DNA of 64,000 bases from Antennarius striatus (lineage: Eukaryota; Chordata; Actinopteri; Lophiiformes; Antennariidae), in contig NC_090794.1 of the NCBI RefSeq assembly GCF_040054535.1, positions 1,797,501 to 1,861,500 of the forward strand. The letters run 5' to 3'. Position numbers and translations under genes: made by a program. The notes below the pieces were generated by a model. The model ran no database searches and was not told the origin of the DNA. It saw nothing but the letters and a program-made list of their open reading frames with translations. Shown here in pieces: positions 21,060 to 34,932 of this stretch (position 1 is the stretch's first letter; each line of letters starts with the position of its first letter).

Positions 21060-21067
21060 GTCTATTA

Positions 21068-21710
21068 ATAATTGAAACCTGACTCCAAACACGAGCGCAC
21101 GTGTTTTCAAGAAAAAAAATAGTTTGTTGTTGCGTCTGGTTCATCGCGACACTACTCTAATAAACATCTTTAACCTGGATTTTGTTTTGACGGTCCGTTT
21201 TTACCACGAATCGGATTGCAGCGGCAGCGGTGTGGGCATGGAAACGTTTCACACGGAAATCCTCGTGCTTTTCCATCCACCAACCCCCCCCCCTCGGTAA
21301 GCTAATCACCGCCCCAACTTGTCTGTATTTTACTTCACATGTACGACCATGGCAGCCCTAATAGTGGTTGTGTGAACGCTAACTAATTGCCCTTTGAGAA
21401 CAATAGCTAACACCCCCGTTCAATAGCGGCTGGGGAGTTTCCCTGTCTGTTCATACATCAACATTAAACTTTGTCATCTTAAGGGGCCGTCGTCATATTT
21501 TACACTAAATCGTGCTTTGGACTGGATGCCAAAGTACAAATGACAGCATGGTGCAGACTCATTTATCATCCCCCCCTCCCTTCCACACACACCTCCCTCC
21601 ATCTCTGTACAGCTACATACACTCCCTCTTTTTCCCTGTCTCCATGGAAATCGTTGGTGTCTCCATCCTCCTGTGGCGAAAGAGCTGACTGCAGGCTTTC
21701 TGTTGACCAT

Positions 21711-21778
<68 letters not shown>

Positions 21779-24705
21779 GAGGTCTGAGGGAAATCACAAT
21801 CTTTAACCGGTATCTGGAACACACACCTTTTCTTTTTCCTCATCCTCTGAGTCGTCGCCCGACTTTACATCCTAAAATAAAAGAAGGATGTAACGCCCAC
21901 TGCGTTCACCAAGCTAATCAGCATTAGCAGTTAGGGTTCATTGATAAGGCTGAGGCCCGATCAATACAGGAAGTAATGTAACAGTAAAAAAAAAAAAAAA
22001 AGGGGGGGGGGGAGTAATCAGGATGTGTAGATCAAATGAAGGATGTGTGTCGTCAAGGACGATTTATCGTCCACGGCACAGTTTGTGTTAGCGTCGTGGT
22101 GTCGCGTTAGGTCCACACCTGCCCTGAAAACAGACCTCAACGATAAAGAGAAGCTTGTGGTTTTATCTGCATGCCATTTCTAAAAAGGATTCAATGAGAT
22201 AGCTCTGTTTTGGTCCACTAATACAGCACCTGAGGGAACTGTCAGAAGCTTTAGCCGCTAAATGCTTCAACAGCTAGTTTCTACCGTAATGAAGTCTCGT
22301 CTCTGAGAGTCTTTTTTTTTTTTTTTTCTGTGCTGTTAAACGCGAGTTACGAAACAGTAAGATGAAAGTTGCTGCCGAGTTCAGTCGAGCTCAAAGGAAT
22401 GGAAAAAGATGTGGAGAAATTATCTGCAAGCTCCACGTCGAGTGAATGCGTGAATGCTGCACGCGCCAAGAGAAAGCCAACCTTTAATCGGAATAGGAAA
22501 TTTTAAAAGATGAGAATCTCAAATTCTATGCTAATAAGAAGAAAACTGTCATCTTTGAATAGTTGGGGAATAAGTTCAGTTTGTAATTGGGTGAAATAAT
22601 TTCAAAAGGGGGCTTCCTCTGCAGGGATAATGAGTTTTGTGTCACATATTTGAGACTGAACCGAACTCCATTGAGAAATTTAGCAATTTAAGCCTACGGT
22701 GGCTGTTTAAGAGACGCTGCATACATTAATATCAACGCTTATAAAAACATTCATCTTTTTTCCATTTTATCTGCTCATGAACCTGAATTAACTGCAAAGA
22801 GAAGTACAAATCTGTACGAAAGTTTCGTCACTACAGAGGTGTAAAACTTAAACCGTTTGATTTTACGCGTTTTTGACGGAACGTTTTGACACCACGAGGA
22901 AACTCGTAATAATCGATGGAACGCTCCGGCGCTCGTGATGCATTAAGACGGGTTTGCACGACCAGGAAACACATCTGTGACCGGGCGACGCTCCGCACTC
23001 ACCCCTGATGAAACGGGCCGTTAAGGGGTCGTAAACTTAACCATTGCATTTGCGAGCCACTTAAGGAAATGGCGGGCCGCTGTTGCTGCTGCGTGTCAGG
23101 TATTGATGGCGCAGGGGATGGATCTGACAAAGAAGAAATAAGACCTGTTTTGGTTTGTTGGTGTTTACAGTGTTCCTGAATGTTTGTCATGACCTCATGA
23201 AATTCTTTTTTTTTTTAAATAAAAAAGCTGTTGGTTTTATTCTCATTATGTCATTCAGGGAGTTTAAAGCGGAATAATAAAAGTACAAACTGTGTGTGTG
23301 TCTACGGTTTTTTTTGCATGCACATTAAATCCTTTGAAAGGAGCTTTGTCCTCAGTTTCCATAAACGTGGCCTAAGGATAATTATGTAAAATACGAGGTA
23401 AGGAGATGAAAACGGAATGGTTTAATTATCACTGGAAATGGACTTCATTCCGTTAAAAAACCACCGCGGATCTAGCACGGATTTTGATAATGCACCTTTT
23501 AAATGCAGATCATGCGTCTGGCACATCGTCAGCTCCCACAAAACGTTTATCTATTTATCTCTCAGCACATTTGTTGGTAATGTTTAATAGTGTGTGAAGA
23601 AGTTACTCCGTTCAGGTTATTAGCAGAAATGGTTTCATTTGGAAAAATCGACATTTCCAACACTTCCAAATGATAAAAGGTGTTATTTTTTTGTCTGAAC
23701 TTACAAAAGGGGGGGCAGAAATAAGTATTTAATGTGTATATATAAGGTTTATTTTAAATATGCACGCATTAAATCCTAAAGAATCCACAACATAAAATAT
23801 GCATATGTGTATTTCCAAGCTGCAGAGTGTGAAGACTCATTGATATTTTTCTCAGGCCAGCAGAAATCCTTCGAGACCCCCCAGTGACCCTCACTTTAAT
23901 ACACGCTGTACACACACACACACATGTGCCTGCGCGTGTGCTTACACGACAACATAAAGACCTTTTAGTGCTCTTAACTGTGCCTCTGTGTGAAGTGTGT
24001 CAGTCAGCATACAGCTCTTATGCTCCACTATTCGTCTTGCGTCCTGACAACCATTCAATCAAACAGTGGCCGCCGGGATCGAGCTGGAACCCTTCTCCTC
24101 AGGGACGGCTGTTACCATGGTAACTGAGGAGGTACGCGACCCACCAACAAGCCAAAGAACGCCGTGTTATCTTGTTACTCTCCCCAAGAAAACATCAAGT
24201 TTGTGTCCTGCTTTTCTCTATACCTGCTTTTCTCCCTGTGTGGAGGAGTGTATCTCGTTCTCACTCGTTATTCTTGGGCTTGTGGGTAATCGTAATATCC
24301 CACAGGTGTGTGTTATAGTGTGTGTGTGTGTGTGTGTTCTCCTGTCTGTCCCCCCCCCCATGCCTGGTTTCTAAAAACATGCTGCAGAAACTGAGGCACT
24401 ACCGCGTCCTCATGAAGCTGGATAATAGGATGATGACATTGGATTTATTTATTGCACAGAAAGCAGAATGCAGCGACTCAAGACGGCGCTCAAGATTTTT
24501 GCACAAATGATGCATATAAAATAAGATTAAGAGTCTATAAAGCTCAGCTCACAGCTTTATGACGTGCTATCTGCTGTATAGGTACAGCGACAGCCTGGAG
24601 ACATATGCTAGCCTTAGCATGCTAACGTGCACGATGGAAGAAAACGATGAGCAAAAAAATTATACTTCAGTTTATTCATTAATTTATTCATTATTCATTC
24701 ACTGC
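21068..24705. other. Start of the gene desert, no gene recognised
   Basis: No splice-supported exon was found on either strand. Contents are a (CA)n run at 21713-21775, an A-run followed by a G-run near 21988-22012, a T-run near 22312, and otherwise unique, moderately AT-rich DNA. Confidence 0.4.
21713..21775. repeat. (CA)n microsatellite
   Basis: An uninterrupted CA run of about 31 units. The open frames across it are artefacts of the repeat. Confidence 0.95.
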
Positions 24706-24925
24706 CAGTGTGGCTCAGTGGTAGAGAAATGTTTCAAGATCGGCTGTTCGATTCCCGCTCCCGTCCAAAAAAATGCCCTTGAGCAAGGCACCATCCCCCT
24801 TACAAGTTGCTCATTTGGGCGCACAATAGAGGAACTGCCCGCCTCTGTACCTCTCCTGCATGCATACAGGCCCCCTGTGTGTGTTTGTGTGTTCACTCAT
24901 TTCCATGCGGGGATTAAAATCAGTG
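24706..24925 (+). mobile_element. tRNA-headed SINE, same family as at 2766-3068
   Basis: The head reads GTGTGGCTCAGTGGTAGAG, then GGCTGTTCGATTCCCGC (box B). The body contains CCCTTGAGCAAGGCACCATC and GTTGCTCATTTGGG, matching the copy at 2766-3068 on the other strand. Its 3' tail is weaker. Confidence 0.7.
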
Positions 24926-25129
24926 TAAAAAAATTTAAAAATTAAAATTTCAAACAGGCATCTCTTTAGTCACATTTTGGTCCCAAATGTGCTGTCATTG
25001 GTGGCATTTTGAAATTCAAATGAGTGAAATTATGGATCTTAATTTGTCATTTATATTGTTATTAGAAAACATTCTGATATAAAAATAGTTTTATATTTTT
25101 TTCCGGACCCATTTGGGAGAGCCACCGCC

Positions 25130-25330
25130 CACTAGATGGAGCTGTGAGGCCCCCACCGGTGGAGCCACTGTTCTACATGAAAAGTCAGCAGCATTATTAC
25201 GATTTATCCTGAGGGGGGACATTACTGTTCCCACCAAATGTCACAGCAATCCATCCAACAGTTGCTGAGATATTTCACTCAAAACCACAAATGTCAGGCT
25301 CCAGATGGCGCTAGTGGAAAAATAAGGGCT
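25130..25330 (+). repeat. Dispersed fish repeat, family not assigned
   Basis: The words CACAGCAATCCATCCAACAG and TTGCTGAGATATTTCACTC are a pattern I recognise as recurring across fish genomes, often near transposon-derived 3' ends. I cannot name the family with confidence. Confidence 0.35.
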
Positions 25331-25589
25331 CATTAGGATCATTTTGGATTTATTATAAGACAACCATCGACGTCTGAACCGGGTTTTCACCACAATCCGA
25401 CCAGCAGTGCAGATATTTCAGTCGAGATGGCGAACAGAAATCTAAATATCAGTGGGAATTTGCGCGTAAATTCTGGCAGACTTTTGTGAATGCTTATTGT
25501 TGTGGTAAAGTTGGTTCTCCTCCTGATGGATTACACATCCCGGGAATCTTTTCCGGATCTCTGCCGCCCCACATGGAGCCTCCTTGACA

Positions 25590-25715
25590 TCCTCTTTTCT
25601 CTGTGAGTAATTAAAGAGAGGGTTTGGGCACACGCAGTGACAGGAGGTCCATGGAGATAGCCAGTGGTCTAATTAGAACCACATATCTCCTTTCTCATCT
25701 ATAAAAACAGGAGTC
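25590..25715. promoter_or_regulatory. Candidate conserved non-coding element
   Basis: Complex, non-repetitive sequence with homeodomain-type cores GTAATTAAAG (near 25606) and TCTAATTAGA (near 25668) about 60 bp apart, lying in the desert upstream of sim1. It is proposed only from motif density and complexity. Confidence 0.2.
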
Positions 25716-28600
25716 ACCCGTGCTTCTTTCTTTTTTTTTTTTACACCAGCCATGATTTAAGCATCCTGCTGCAGGAAAAAGGGAGTTTAATGAAAGCCTT
25801 TTCTTTCTTTTTTTTTTTTGCTGCAGGAGTTTCAAGAGGTGCCAAACAGCAAACAAAACAACACTCCCGAGGATTGAGAAGGTGTTTGGTTGGGGGGTTT
25901 TTTTTTTCTTTTACTTGCGATATGTCCCAAATTATGATTAATCACCTTGTAAGGAGAGACTTATAGCAAAACCTGCGCCCGCCCACTGAACACAAGACAA
26001 TGAAGTAGAAATGTGAAACAACATATGGTCGCCATTCGGAAGAGGTGCTGGTTCATCACTTTGTTTCTTGTGGATACAGGGGTGGGTGTAACTGATAAAA
26101 TATTAACTAGGGAGAATATTTATGCATGTGTTTTCATTTCTACCCCGACAGGCTTTTGTTGTCGGAGCTGATCCATGATGCCGGAGGATCATCTTCAACT
26201 CCGCTCGGCTACCGTATTATTGAGCCCCCCCGGTGCTTTTTGCGCGTTCACACTGAACACTCCTACAGTCAGCTGGCAATCTGTACTCTTTTTTTTTTTG
26301 CGAGGGGTGTGTGTTGACAAATGGCCTGGGGAGGGAAAGGGGGTGGGGGGGGGGAGTCCAAGGAGAGTCCTGTCAGATCCAGTCAGCGCTTTGCCGCTGC
26401 AGCAGTCCGGGATGAGATATGTGGAGGAGGGAGGACAGAAAAGAGACCACCACACAGACGGGAGATGTTCATAAAATACGGCCGTTTACAAGTCCTCAAA
26501 CATGTCCAGAGCAGCAGACATCCGATCAATTTAGATAACAAGATGCTTGTGCTTCAGGCATATCCAGGAGGACTTTTGCAGGAATCTGATTAAAATTCCT
26601 CATAATTGGTGCAGAAAACAAGATTCCTCTCCAGAGCACCAGCAAATGAGACGGACTCGCCGGCTGTTTGGTCAGAACTCCTGGTGCTTTTTCTGCACTC
26701 CGGCCTCACCGTAAGCTATCGCTACGGTTAGATGAATCCGCTCCAGGGAAGGTGGGGGGGGGGGAGGCCTGCAAATCGAAAAGCCATCCACACCAGCTTG
26801 ATTTATAGTTTTACTGGCAGATTATTCAGGTCAGAAACTGCTGAGTCTGGTTATGATCCAAGCAAAGAAAGAAAGAGAGAGAGAGGGAGATGTGACGTTT
26901 GGCACGAGAGGAATAAAAGCTCTAATAATCCCATAATGTGAATGTGAACTGTATTCCGCACTGCTTGATTTCAATCAGGGGGAGTGTTACCAGAGGAATA
27001 AAAGGCTAATAGACTGGGCTCCGACGCAGGAGATGCTACTGCCAAGAAGCAGCACAGCTTTCACACGCAATTTGTTTACCCATCATTGTTTAATTTATTG
27101 GCCCGTCGTTGGATTAAAACGTCAAACGATGGCAGCCTTCACGCACCGGGTGCTGCTCACTAATGACGCTTTAGACATTTTTTTGATAAGAACAGCAGAC
27201 AATTTAAAAAAAAAAAAGAAGTGTTTTTTTTTTTCCCCACCAGGTGATTATTTGTGCAGCACCTTTCGTTCAAGGTCACCTCCGCTGGTCGGAGAGCTTC
27301 AGAGTTTTCTAAAAATGTCCACAGCGGGGAGGTCACCACCATCAGCATCACACTGGAAGCACAGTCGCCGTGGCAACTTAGGTCGGTGTGACGGATGGAG
27401 AGCCGGGCATCAGAGAAGGTCAGTTGGATACATTGGGGGAGGGGTCAAGGGCGGGATTAGAGGGAGTGGGTGGGGCCGGGAAGGTTTGAGGTCATTTAAT
27501 GTGGAATAATTTGGAGAAAAAGGTTAAAAATCATGGAATTCACGAACGTTCCGTCGTTATCGGTTTCCTTCACCTGAAAACACTGAAATCGTTTCTTCGC
27601 TTTAATTCATGAGGCGGGTTCAAACGATGCTGCCTGCTCCCGGCGGGGTTTACTTTGCGCAGCATAACAGACAATTTCTGAATCCGCACTCGGGGAATTA
27701 TTTAAATTTTAAATGTAAGCAGACCGTAGAGACTGAATTCCGCGCTAACCTTCATCACGGTTCAGCGCTTTCATTATTCAGGAGGAAAAAAAAAAAAAAC
27801 AATCATCCTTTAAGTTCTGTCATCATCGCCTGGCAGAGATTTTTAACTCTCAAACATTGCATGCTGGGAAGTCAGCTAATATGCTAATTATGATTCTGCA
27901 GGAACAGTGAGTTACGACTTAATGAGACACTTAAATGTATATATTTACATTTAGTTAACTGCAAAACACAGCAAATCCCAGTTTATTCAAATGAAACGTT
28001 AATTGCTGCGAGTCGTACAGGAAGTGATTCACCTCAGGAGACAAACATCCGTAAGGTTGTGAAAAAATCCAAAAAATTTTTTCAAGTGTTCTCCATCTTC
28101 ATGCAAATGAAACAACTTGACCTGAGCGGAGCCCCAATGTTACTTCAATTATTTCACTGTTATACTTTGTTTTGTTAATTAAACGCTCATTTAAATGGGA
28201 AACATTTAATGCCATTTGTTTCAGGATTTAAAAAAAAAAGTCTTATTTCTTCCTTTCATATTCTTATATTGTTTTACCTTTTTTGAGGTAAAATAAAGAG
28301 CGAAGCAACGTTTTCATCTGAATTCTTGCTGCTGATAAGCAGGAAGCAGAATTCCTGCGAGTTGGAAAGTCACGCAGAAGTGAATCCGTCCTCTGGGAAC
28401 CAATGAGGGAATCTAGGGGAAAACAAATTAGCGAGATGAGTCGTGGGGGGAGGGGGTGGTGGTGTTTAAAACCCTCTGAATGCCGGGATTCACCAGAAAC
28501 GCCGGCGCTCCGCCCTGAGCATCGTGAAACATTTGGTTACGAAATGTGGAAAGGCGGCGCGTTTGTCTCGACATGTTGTGTGGTTGGTGTGATGCAGGGA
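25716..28600. other. Gene desert, no gene recognised
   Basis: Several poly-T and poly-A tracts (25731, 25810, 25900, 27205-27235, 27786) and G-runs (26340, 26752). Short GC-rich ORFs near 26.3 and 27.3 kb lack splice signals or protein-like similarity. Confidence 0.35.
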
Positions 28601-28602
28601 GG

Positions 28603-28603
<1 letters not shown>

Positions 28604-28648
<45 letters not shown>
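28604..28648. repeat. (CA)n microsatellite
   Basis: CA run of about 22 units. Confidence 0.95.
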
Positions 28649-28651
<3 letters not shown>

Positions 28652-29229
28652 TGCAGCAACATCACAGTCAATGTTTTATAATGGGAACAAGCTGGGAGAA
28701 GTAATACATCGACAAACCCTTCCTCCCTCCTTCAAACAGATGTAAGCACACAGGGACACGCAGTCACTTCCACTCCCCTCTTTGGAATTGATTGTGCTGC
28801 TGCTCTGATAGAAAGATGTCTCACTCCGGGGGTGCAGCACAGGACCGTCAGAGGTGTGTGTGTGACAGATATTAATGTCACGGTGGAGCATGATGGATGG
28901 AATTCCTTTATGATGTTGCTTTCCATCTCCTGCTCTGTCTCCCGGAGCCGGCGTGCAGCAGACATCCCTTTAATGAGCTCTGGAAGCAGCCGTTTCCGCT
29001 GACAACCCTTCCTCAGCGGCCTTTTTGCCTAAAAACGCTGTGACGGGCAGAGACTCCCAGGAAGTCTGCAGACATCTCGCAACCGCCGACGGGAAACGCG
29101 GCACAAACAATGGCGGCCTTTGTTTTCTTTACTTATGAATGGAAACGGGTGCATTAACTACGTTAAGCGGCGTCGTATTTATAGGTCGTGGCATCAGCAT
29201 CGTCGTCTTCCTCCTGCCTCTCCATCTTC

Positions 29230-29440
29230 CTCACATCCCAGCCCGTAATATTGATTCTGTAATATTTTTATGGCATTTCCTCTATAATTCATGCTAATTA
29301 TGCTTAGAGCAGATTGAGAATCTGCTGCTTGATTGACAGCCTTGTAAATTAGTTTATAATAAGTGTTGTCTCCACTGATTGCCTGTCACTGATTAGAAGA
29401 AACTGATTGCTACCTGCACCGCTTCTAAATATGGGACACT
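29230..29440. promoter_or_regulatory. Candidate conserved enhancer, PBX/MEIS and homeodomain motifs
   Basis: The stretch carries GCTAATTATGC, TGATTGACAGC (the classic PBX-MEIS/PREP composite), TTAGTTTATAATAAG and a second CTGTCACTGATTAG. It is unique, AT-rich and free of microsatellite, unlike its surroundings. It lies about 23 kb upstream of the sim1 promoter. Conservation cannot be tested here. Confidence 0.35.
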
Positions 29441-32400
29441 GCAGCTCATAAATGCAGACGTACGAACGCAAATATGTTGATTTATATCAATGAGTTGGCA
29501 AATATTAATTTACTGTACACAACATTCGTTTTTGGGGGTTTTTTAGTTTGACTTAAATCGCTGATTTTACGGCATATCAGAGTAATAAATCGAAGAATTA
29601 GAAGAGCTTCAGAGATTAAAGGAGGAAAAAATGAACAAAATCCAAGTCAGATGCTTTTATTTTGGAATCTGCGGTGCACTAAGAAATAAAAAATATTTCT
29701 GTATTCATATATTCTGGACGTTTTTATAGACTAGGTGCCAGCTTTAAGAGTTTTGATGTGGTAATTGTGATAGAACCCATGTCAGACGCATCAGAGGAGT
29801 TTTATTTTTGCTTCCATCGACGCCTAGAAGAGATCTTTACCTACAAATTAGGAATCTGACAGCTTCAGAGGCTTTCACAAATCTTTGTACATGAAGGTAA
29901 GAATACCTTATAAAATATTTGCTAGATGCTAGTTCTTCATCTCGTGATGGACGGTTTTATGAATCGTCCGAGCTGAAATATTCACAACAGGTTTTTATTC
30001 CTTTGCCTGATGAACGACCCTTTAGATTTCAGTGGTGATCTGGGTCGTTAGCGTCCAACAACGCCCTTCTAAAGGCGCCCTCTGAATCTGATCGTCACAG
30101 AGATGAATGATGGAGATCAGAACCTGGAGCTGGACGGTGTGCCACAGGGAGAGTCGAGCAAACGCATTATGAAATGATGGTAGATAATCTACCAACGATA
30201 GGGATGTCCTAACATTGTGTATTGTGCTTCTACGCTCAGTGCTTTTGTGAAAGGATATTTGAATACATGAATATTTTTACAATCAAAAGAGAGAATTTAT
30301 GTAAAACCAACACATTAGAACACAACTTCCTCCATCTCGGCTGCAACACAGATCAGCGCCTCCAGTCCATTTGACTTCCTGTGCTTCTGATTCTACTGTA
30401 ACACCAAGCTGACACCTAGTGGTGTAAAGTGTCCTCAGCTCCTGTACTGTTCTGCCCCCCCACACACACACACACAACCTCCAGCTTCCATTGATCCCAG
30501 CGGGGGGGGGCTCTCCTCCCCAGTCGGCGTCCTCCAGGTGATCAGAGGTCGGGATTAAGAGCAGAACAGGGTCCAGTAAGATAAAGGGATTGTCCAAGGA
30601 GAAATCAGCAGGGCGTCACCAGGCAAAGACTTCCTACTGGTTATGCTGAAGGACGAACTGCACCGTCAAAGAGGTGTTTCTTTTTTTTATACAGGGACAG
30701 TGATGGGACAAATCTGAAACACGACCGTTTCTGTTGTCAGAAGAAACACGAGAAAATGTAAGTTAAAAAAAAAAAACTAATTAGGATGAGAATAAAGTCT
30801 TAATCCCCTCGTTGTCCAGGATAGGAACAGATATCAGATGTAAACGTGAATCTCATGAGGCAGTACAGACAATATTTTAATCTTTTAACTGGGTTATAAA
30901 AAGCAGAATTTCCTCGTTATAATTACTTAAACCATTAAACCGTCCCTGTTGTTTTTAATTCAACCTAAATGATTTCCTCTCAACCCAGAGCGGCTCTTCG
31001 TTTGTTCAAGGTAACATTTTATTGGTCTGTCTTGTGGGGATTTGATTTGATTTTCTTCATGCATGTGATTTGAGCCCTCTAGTGGCCAAAAAAAGAAAAG
31101 CGTGATTCATTCTGCAGACAACCGTCCCCCCCCCACACCAGAAGGTTGTTTTACTGCTCTAAACGTTCGATGTCCATAAAGAATTGTGTTCTTTAGTGTA
31201 ATCCTTGTATGTTTGTCCAATGAAAAGTTGAAACATCACAAACGGTTTTAGGATCATATCAGAAATGACGACAGCTGTGAAACCAGTGAAATGTGTAAAT
31301 ATCAATCAGACTGAAGTGATGCTAGAAGGTCAGATTTAAACACGTCGCTAACATCGTCTGGAGATTAGAGCTCCAAGGAGGACTCTAGTCTCGACTTTAG
31401 ACGACCCCTTCACACATCAGATGAGGTTCAAACTCTGAACCCACCTTCAAGGTCTGAATCCACATCAGGGCCCCTGCTGACCCAGAAGACCTAGGGCAGT
31501 GTCTCCGGTACCACAGAACCATCCAGACATTATGGGATACTGTCCTGAAGAGTCAGTACCGGTCCATGGGCCAGTCGGTCTGTTGGTCAGTTGGTACTGG
31601 TCTGTGGGTTAGTCGGTACTGGGTCACATAAATTACAATGCATTAGCGCTAAACTGAAACTCCCAAGCTAGCAGAACCGACAAGAAAACAAACGTCTTGG
31701 GAAAGTTCCTTTGCCAATAAGGACACAGAAGAAGCATGTCCGACTTCAAAGATAAAGAACGACGCAAAACACCAGTTTTCATGCTGGTCGTATCATTTTA
31801 TTTTATTGTATTTATCTGCCAGATGTTAAAGGACGGTCCATGAAAGTAATGTCTGACTTTAAACCAATCTACAAGGTAGTAGAGATACTCGTCCTTAAAG
31901 GTTCATTTCCGTCTGCTGTTGTTTGATCTTTTTTATTACAAGCAGCTGATTAATAGTATGACAACTGATCTTTTTTCTATTTCATTCATAGAACGTAGAT
32001 CCGAACCTGAAAAGGGCAGAAATCCATTTATTTCTTATTTATTTGTGCTGCAAACGGAGATGGATCAGATGTTCCACCAGATGGCGCTACAGCTCCACAG
32101 AGGAACTGTTTGTCTCCCAGCCTCCATGTTGTTGAACATAAACAAAGGAGTGTTTCAGCGTCTGTACGTTACAGCCGATGTGACATATTAGGAAAACAGT
32201 CGCCGGCGCTTCACCACGCCCGCTCTCATTACGGAGTCGACGGCAAACCAGGGATTAAGAATTCCGTGGCCGAGCCGGGGACAGCCCCGCGCTCCGTGGA
32301 GGTCAGTAAAGCGTGCGACTATTTCCTCTCGGCGGCGTGTTAACAACCTGCACATCCGTCCGTCGCAGGCCTCGCACCCCAACGAGTGGAACCATCCACT

Positions 32401-33900
32401 CCCTCTTGGCGCCCTCGCTCACCCTTCCGTTTGATTGTCCGTGTTGGATGTGCGACGGCGTGCATCGACAACCGTCTCCCGTCTCCTGCCGTGCCCAGTC
32501 GTCTCCAGGAACTAGGCATTTCTAGCCCCTTCCTGTCTTCCTCGCTGACCCTGCAGTCAAACATGTGCATATTTACAGACAGGGGAGCGATGGGGGAGGG
32601 ACGCTTTAAATTCAGGTGCAGGTAGCGCCTAATGGCCGCATTGAAGGGACGGTGATATCTGTTGATTTGTGTTTGATGGCACCGGGAAGGCATGGAGAAA
32701 GCAGAGATGATTAACTGGGAGAGAAGAAGCGTGGAAGGACTGATGAGGTTGTCTGAGGAATCGCCCGGGTGAAAGGAGCGACGCGCTAAACAGGAAACGG
32801 AATACAGGCCGGCTTTCCCACCTCCAGGAACGTGCGTTAGCAACATTTGCCGCATGATTGCGGAATTATTCCTGCGTTAGCATCTCCCGATAGCCGCTCC
32901 ATCCTCTCGTTGCTCATCCGAGGAGCACCCCGGCGCTGGAGGCGGGAGGGTAAATATTTGTTTTGTGGTCTCTCCGTTGAGGTCCGGACCTCTGCGCGCC
33001 TCTTAAGAAAACTTTCTCCCACACGGGAGCAAGCAGAGCAAACAGTCCCGCATCGCGCCGTCTGGCCGGCCGCGCTCGCCTTGTGTGTTTGTTTGTTCAG
33101 ACGGCCGCCATGACAGACGGAGGGAGACTGAGAGTGTGAAGAATGAGAGAGAGAGAGAGGAGGAGGAGGAGGTCAGACAGTTTCTTCAGATAGAGGACTG
33201 ATGAAGGGCTGCGCCACAGATGGTGCGCTTGTTCTATTCCCAGAAGCCTTTGCTGTGTGCAGACGAGGTCTGAGCGTTTTTTCTTGTTTAGTTTTTTTTT
33301 TAAATAATCGGTGTTGTCAGCAGGTTCGTGTCTGCAGGAGATAAAACGCGTCGCTTGGGACAAACAGGAAGGAGAGGAAACTGTCGACGACGGCGAGGGG
33401 AGGCGTCCCTGACGGCTTCATTTACGTCGAGGCACCGACGCGTCGCAAGGATGAAGTTTAAGTCGATCGCGTTTCACGATGTCGGTTTTAGCCGTAAACC
33501 TTAAACTCCTGTTTAACACAAACCTTTGAAAACGCTGCTGTTGCATCTTTAAGAATCGCCGGTCACATGGCTCCTCGCCGCACGCGCCCGTTACACCTCC
33601 TGTCTAATTTGTGGACACAAACAAACATACAACAACAACAAACAATGCTGGGCTGCATTCAAATTGATTTTGTTGGCGCTGTCGAGTTTATTAAGATTCT
33701 TCCGCCGTTGCTTTGCATCTCCGCTGCCGTGGTTATTATTCTGTAGGCTACACCGCCAACTACTGGTGCGGCATGCACACTACAGCATTATTGTTCAGAT
33801 TTTTTAAACATTGCTGTTTGATCATTTTCCCCACATTAATTTTGATATCTCATTCTGAAAATAAAACTTGCTCCAACTGTTTGTGGAGGTGCAGCTCCCT
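29441..33900. other. Gene desert, no gene recognised
   Basis: No supportable exon. There is a low-copy tandem of GGTCxGTxGGTxAGTxGGTAC words near 31550-31625 and a GC-rich, CpG-containing stretch at 32200-33100. A run of GA and GAG repeats lies near 33147-33173. Confidence 0.35.
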
Positions 33901-33922
33901 CCTTCCCTCGGCCCCCGGCCCC

Positions 33923-33932
33923 CATGTGTGTG

Positions 33933-33963
<31 letters not shown>
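33923..33963. repeat. (GT)n microsatellite
   Basis: GT run interrupted once by a T. Confidence 0.9.
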
Positions 33964-33964
<1 letters not shown>

Positions 33965-34267
33965 GAGCAGAAAGGTTTTAAGGAGCAGATCAGAGGACGC
34001 TGTAGAGGCTCACTGAGCACTGGGGTGAGATTAGCTCCCTCACAGAGGAATCAAATTGACCTGGGAGGCATGCCATCAGAAGAACAGATGGATAAGAACT
34101 ATTGACCTGCTGACCTGCATCAGAGTCTCACTAACTCATGCTAATTCGCATGCAAATGAGTACAAATACCCACTCTGACTTTTTCCACTCCTTCTCTTGG
34201 CCGGTTTCTTTTCTCTTTCCCTACTTTTCTTCTGGCTGCTTCTCACACGTCGTGATCTACAGCATCC

Positions 34268-34273
34268 ATACAC

Positions 34274-34326
<53 letters not shown>
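34268..34326. repeat. (CA)n microsatellite
   Basis: CA run with one A interruption near 34292. Confidence 0.95.
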
Positions 34327-34328
<2 letters not shown>

Positions 34329-34889
34329 GCATCCTATAAACTCACACGTCCACACACTTGCATGCAAACACGCCGTCCCTCGTGGCGCGCCCTCATGGTG
34401 GTCGGTTGCACTTCTAAAGGCTTAATCTGTCGGTCCCACCTCCCTGGTTAAGGGAACAAAAAGCCCTCTCCCCCGACACAAAGGGAGCTCACACACCCCT
34501 ACACACACGTCCGATTGCAGCCCCAGACGGACCACCCATCCTTGAAGACCATTGAAGAAAGAGCAGGGGGGGGGGGGGCAACAACGGCTCCGTATCAATA
34601 GCAAGTGTGGAGCAACTGCACTTATGTGGTTCCAGACATCGGATTCACACACTCTTTGGGGGTATTTTGTTCTGGGGGTGGAAAAGACGATCTAGGGGAC
34701 AGCGTGCTGAGGAGTCTTAGTCATGTGATGTGGTTTCAGCAGTGGAGCGATTCGATTGGCTCACCGCTGAAACAGCATCATCGCTATTCAGGAGCGGCGA
34801 AGGATCAGATCACCAGTTTTTACTTTAAAGAGACGCGAACTCACGACAAACACTGTAAAGGTCAGCGGACGCTTAAAGGAAGGCGTTTG

Positions 34890-34894
<5 letters not shown>

Positions 34895-34930
<36 letters not shown>
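34895..34930. repeat. (CA)n microsatellite
   Basis: Short CA run of about 18 units. Confidence 0.95.

Positions 34931-34932
<2 letters not shown>

Noticed and set aside
27033-27509. 158-codon open frame on the plus strand
   Set aside because: It crosses an A-run and a T-run (poly-Lys and Phe), ends in low-complexity Gly/Arg, and resembles no protein I know.
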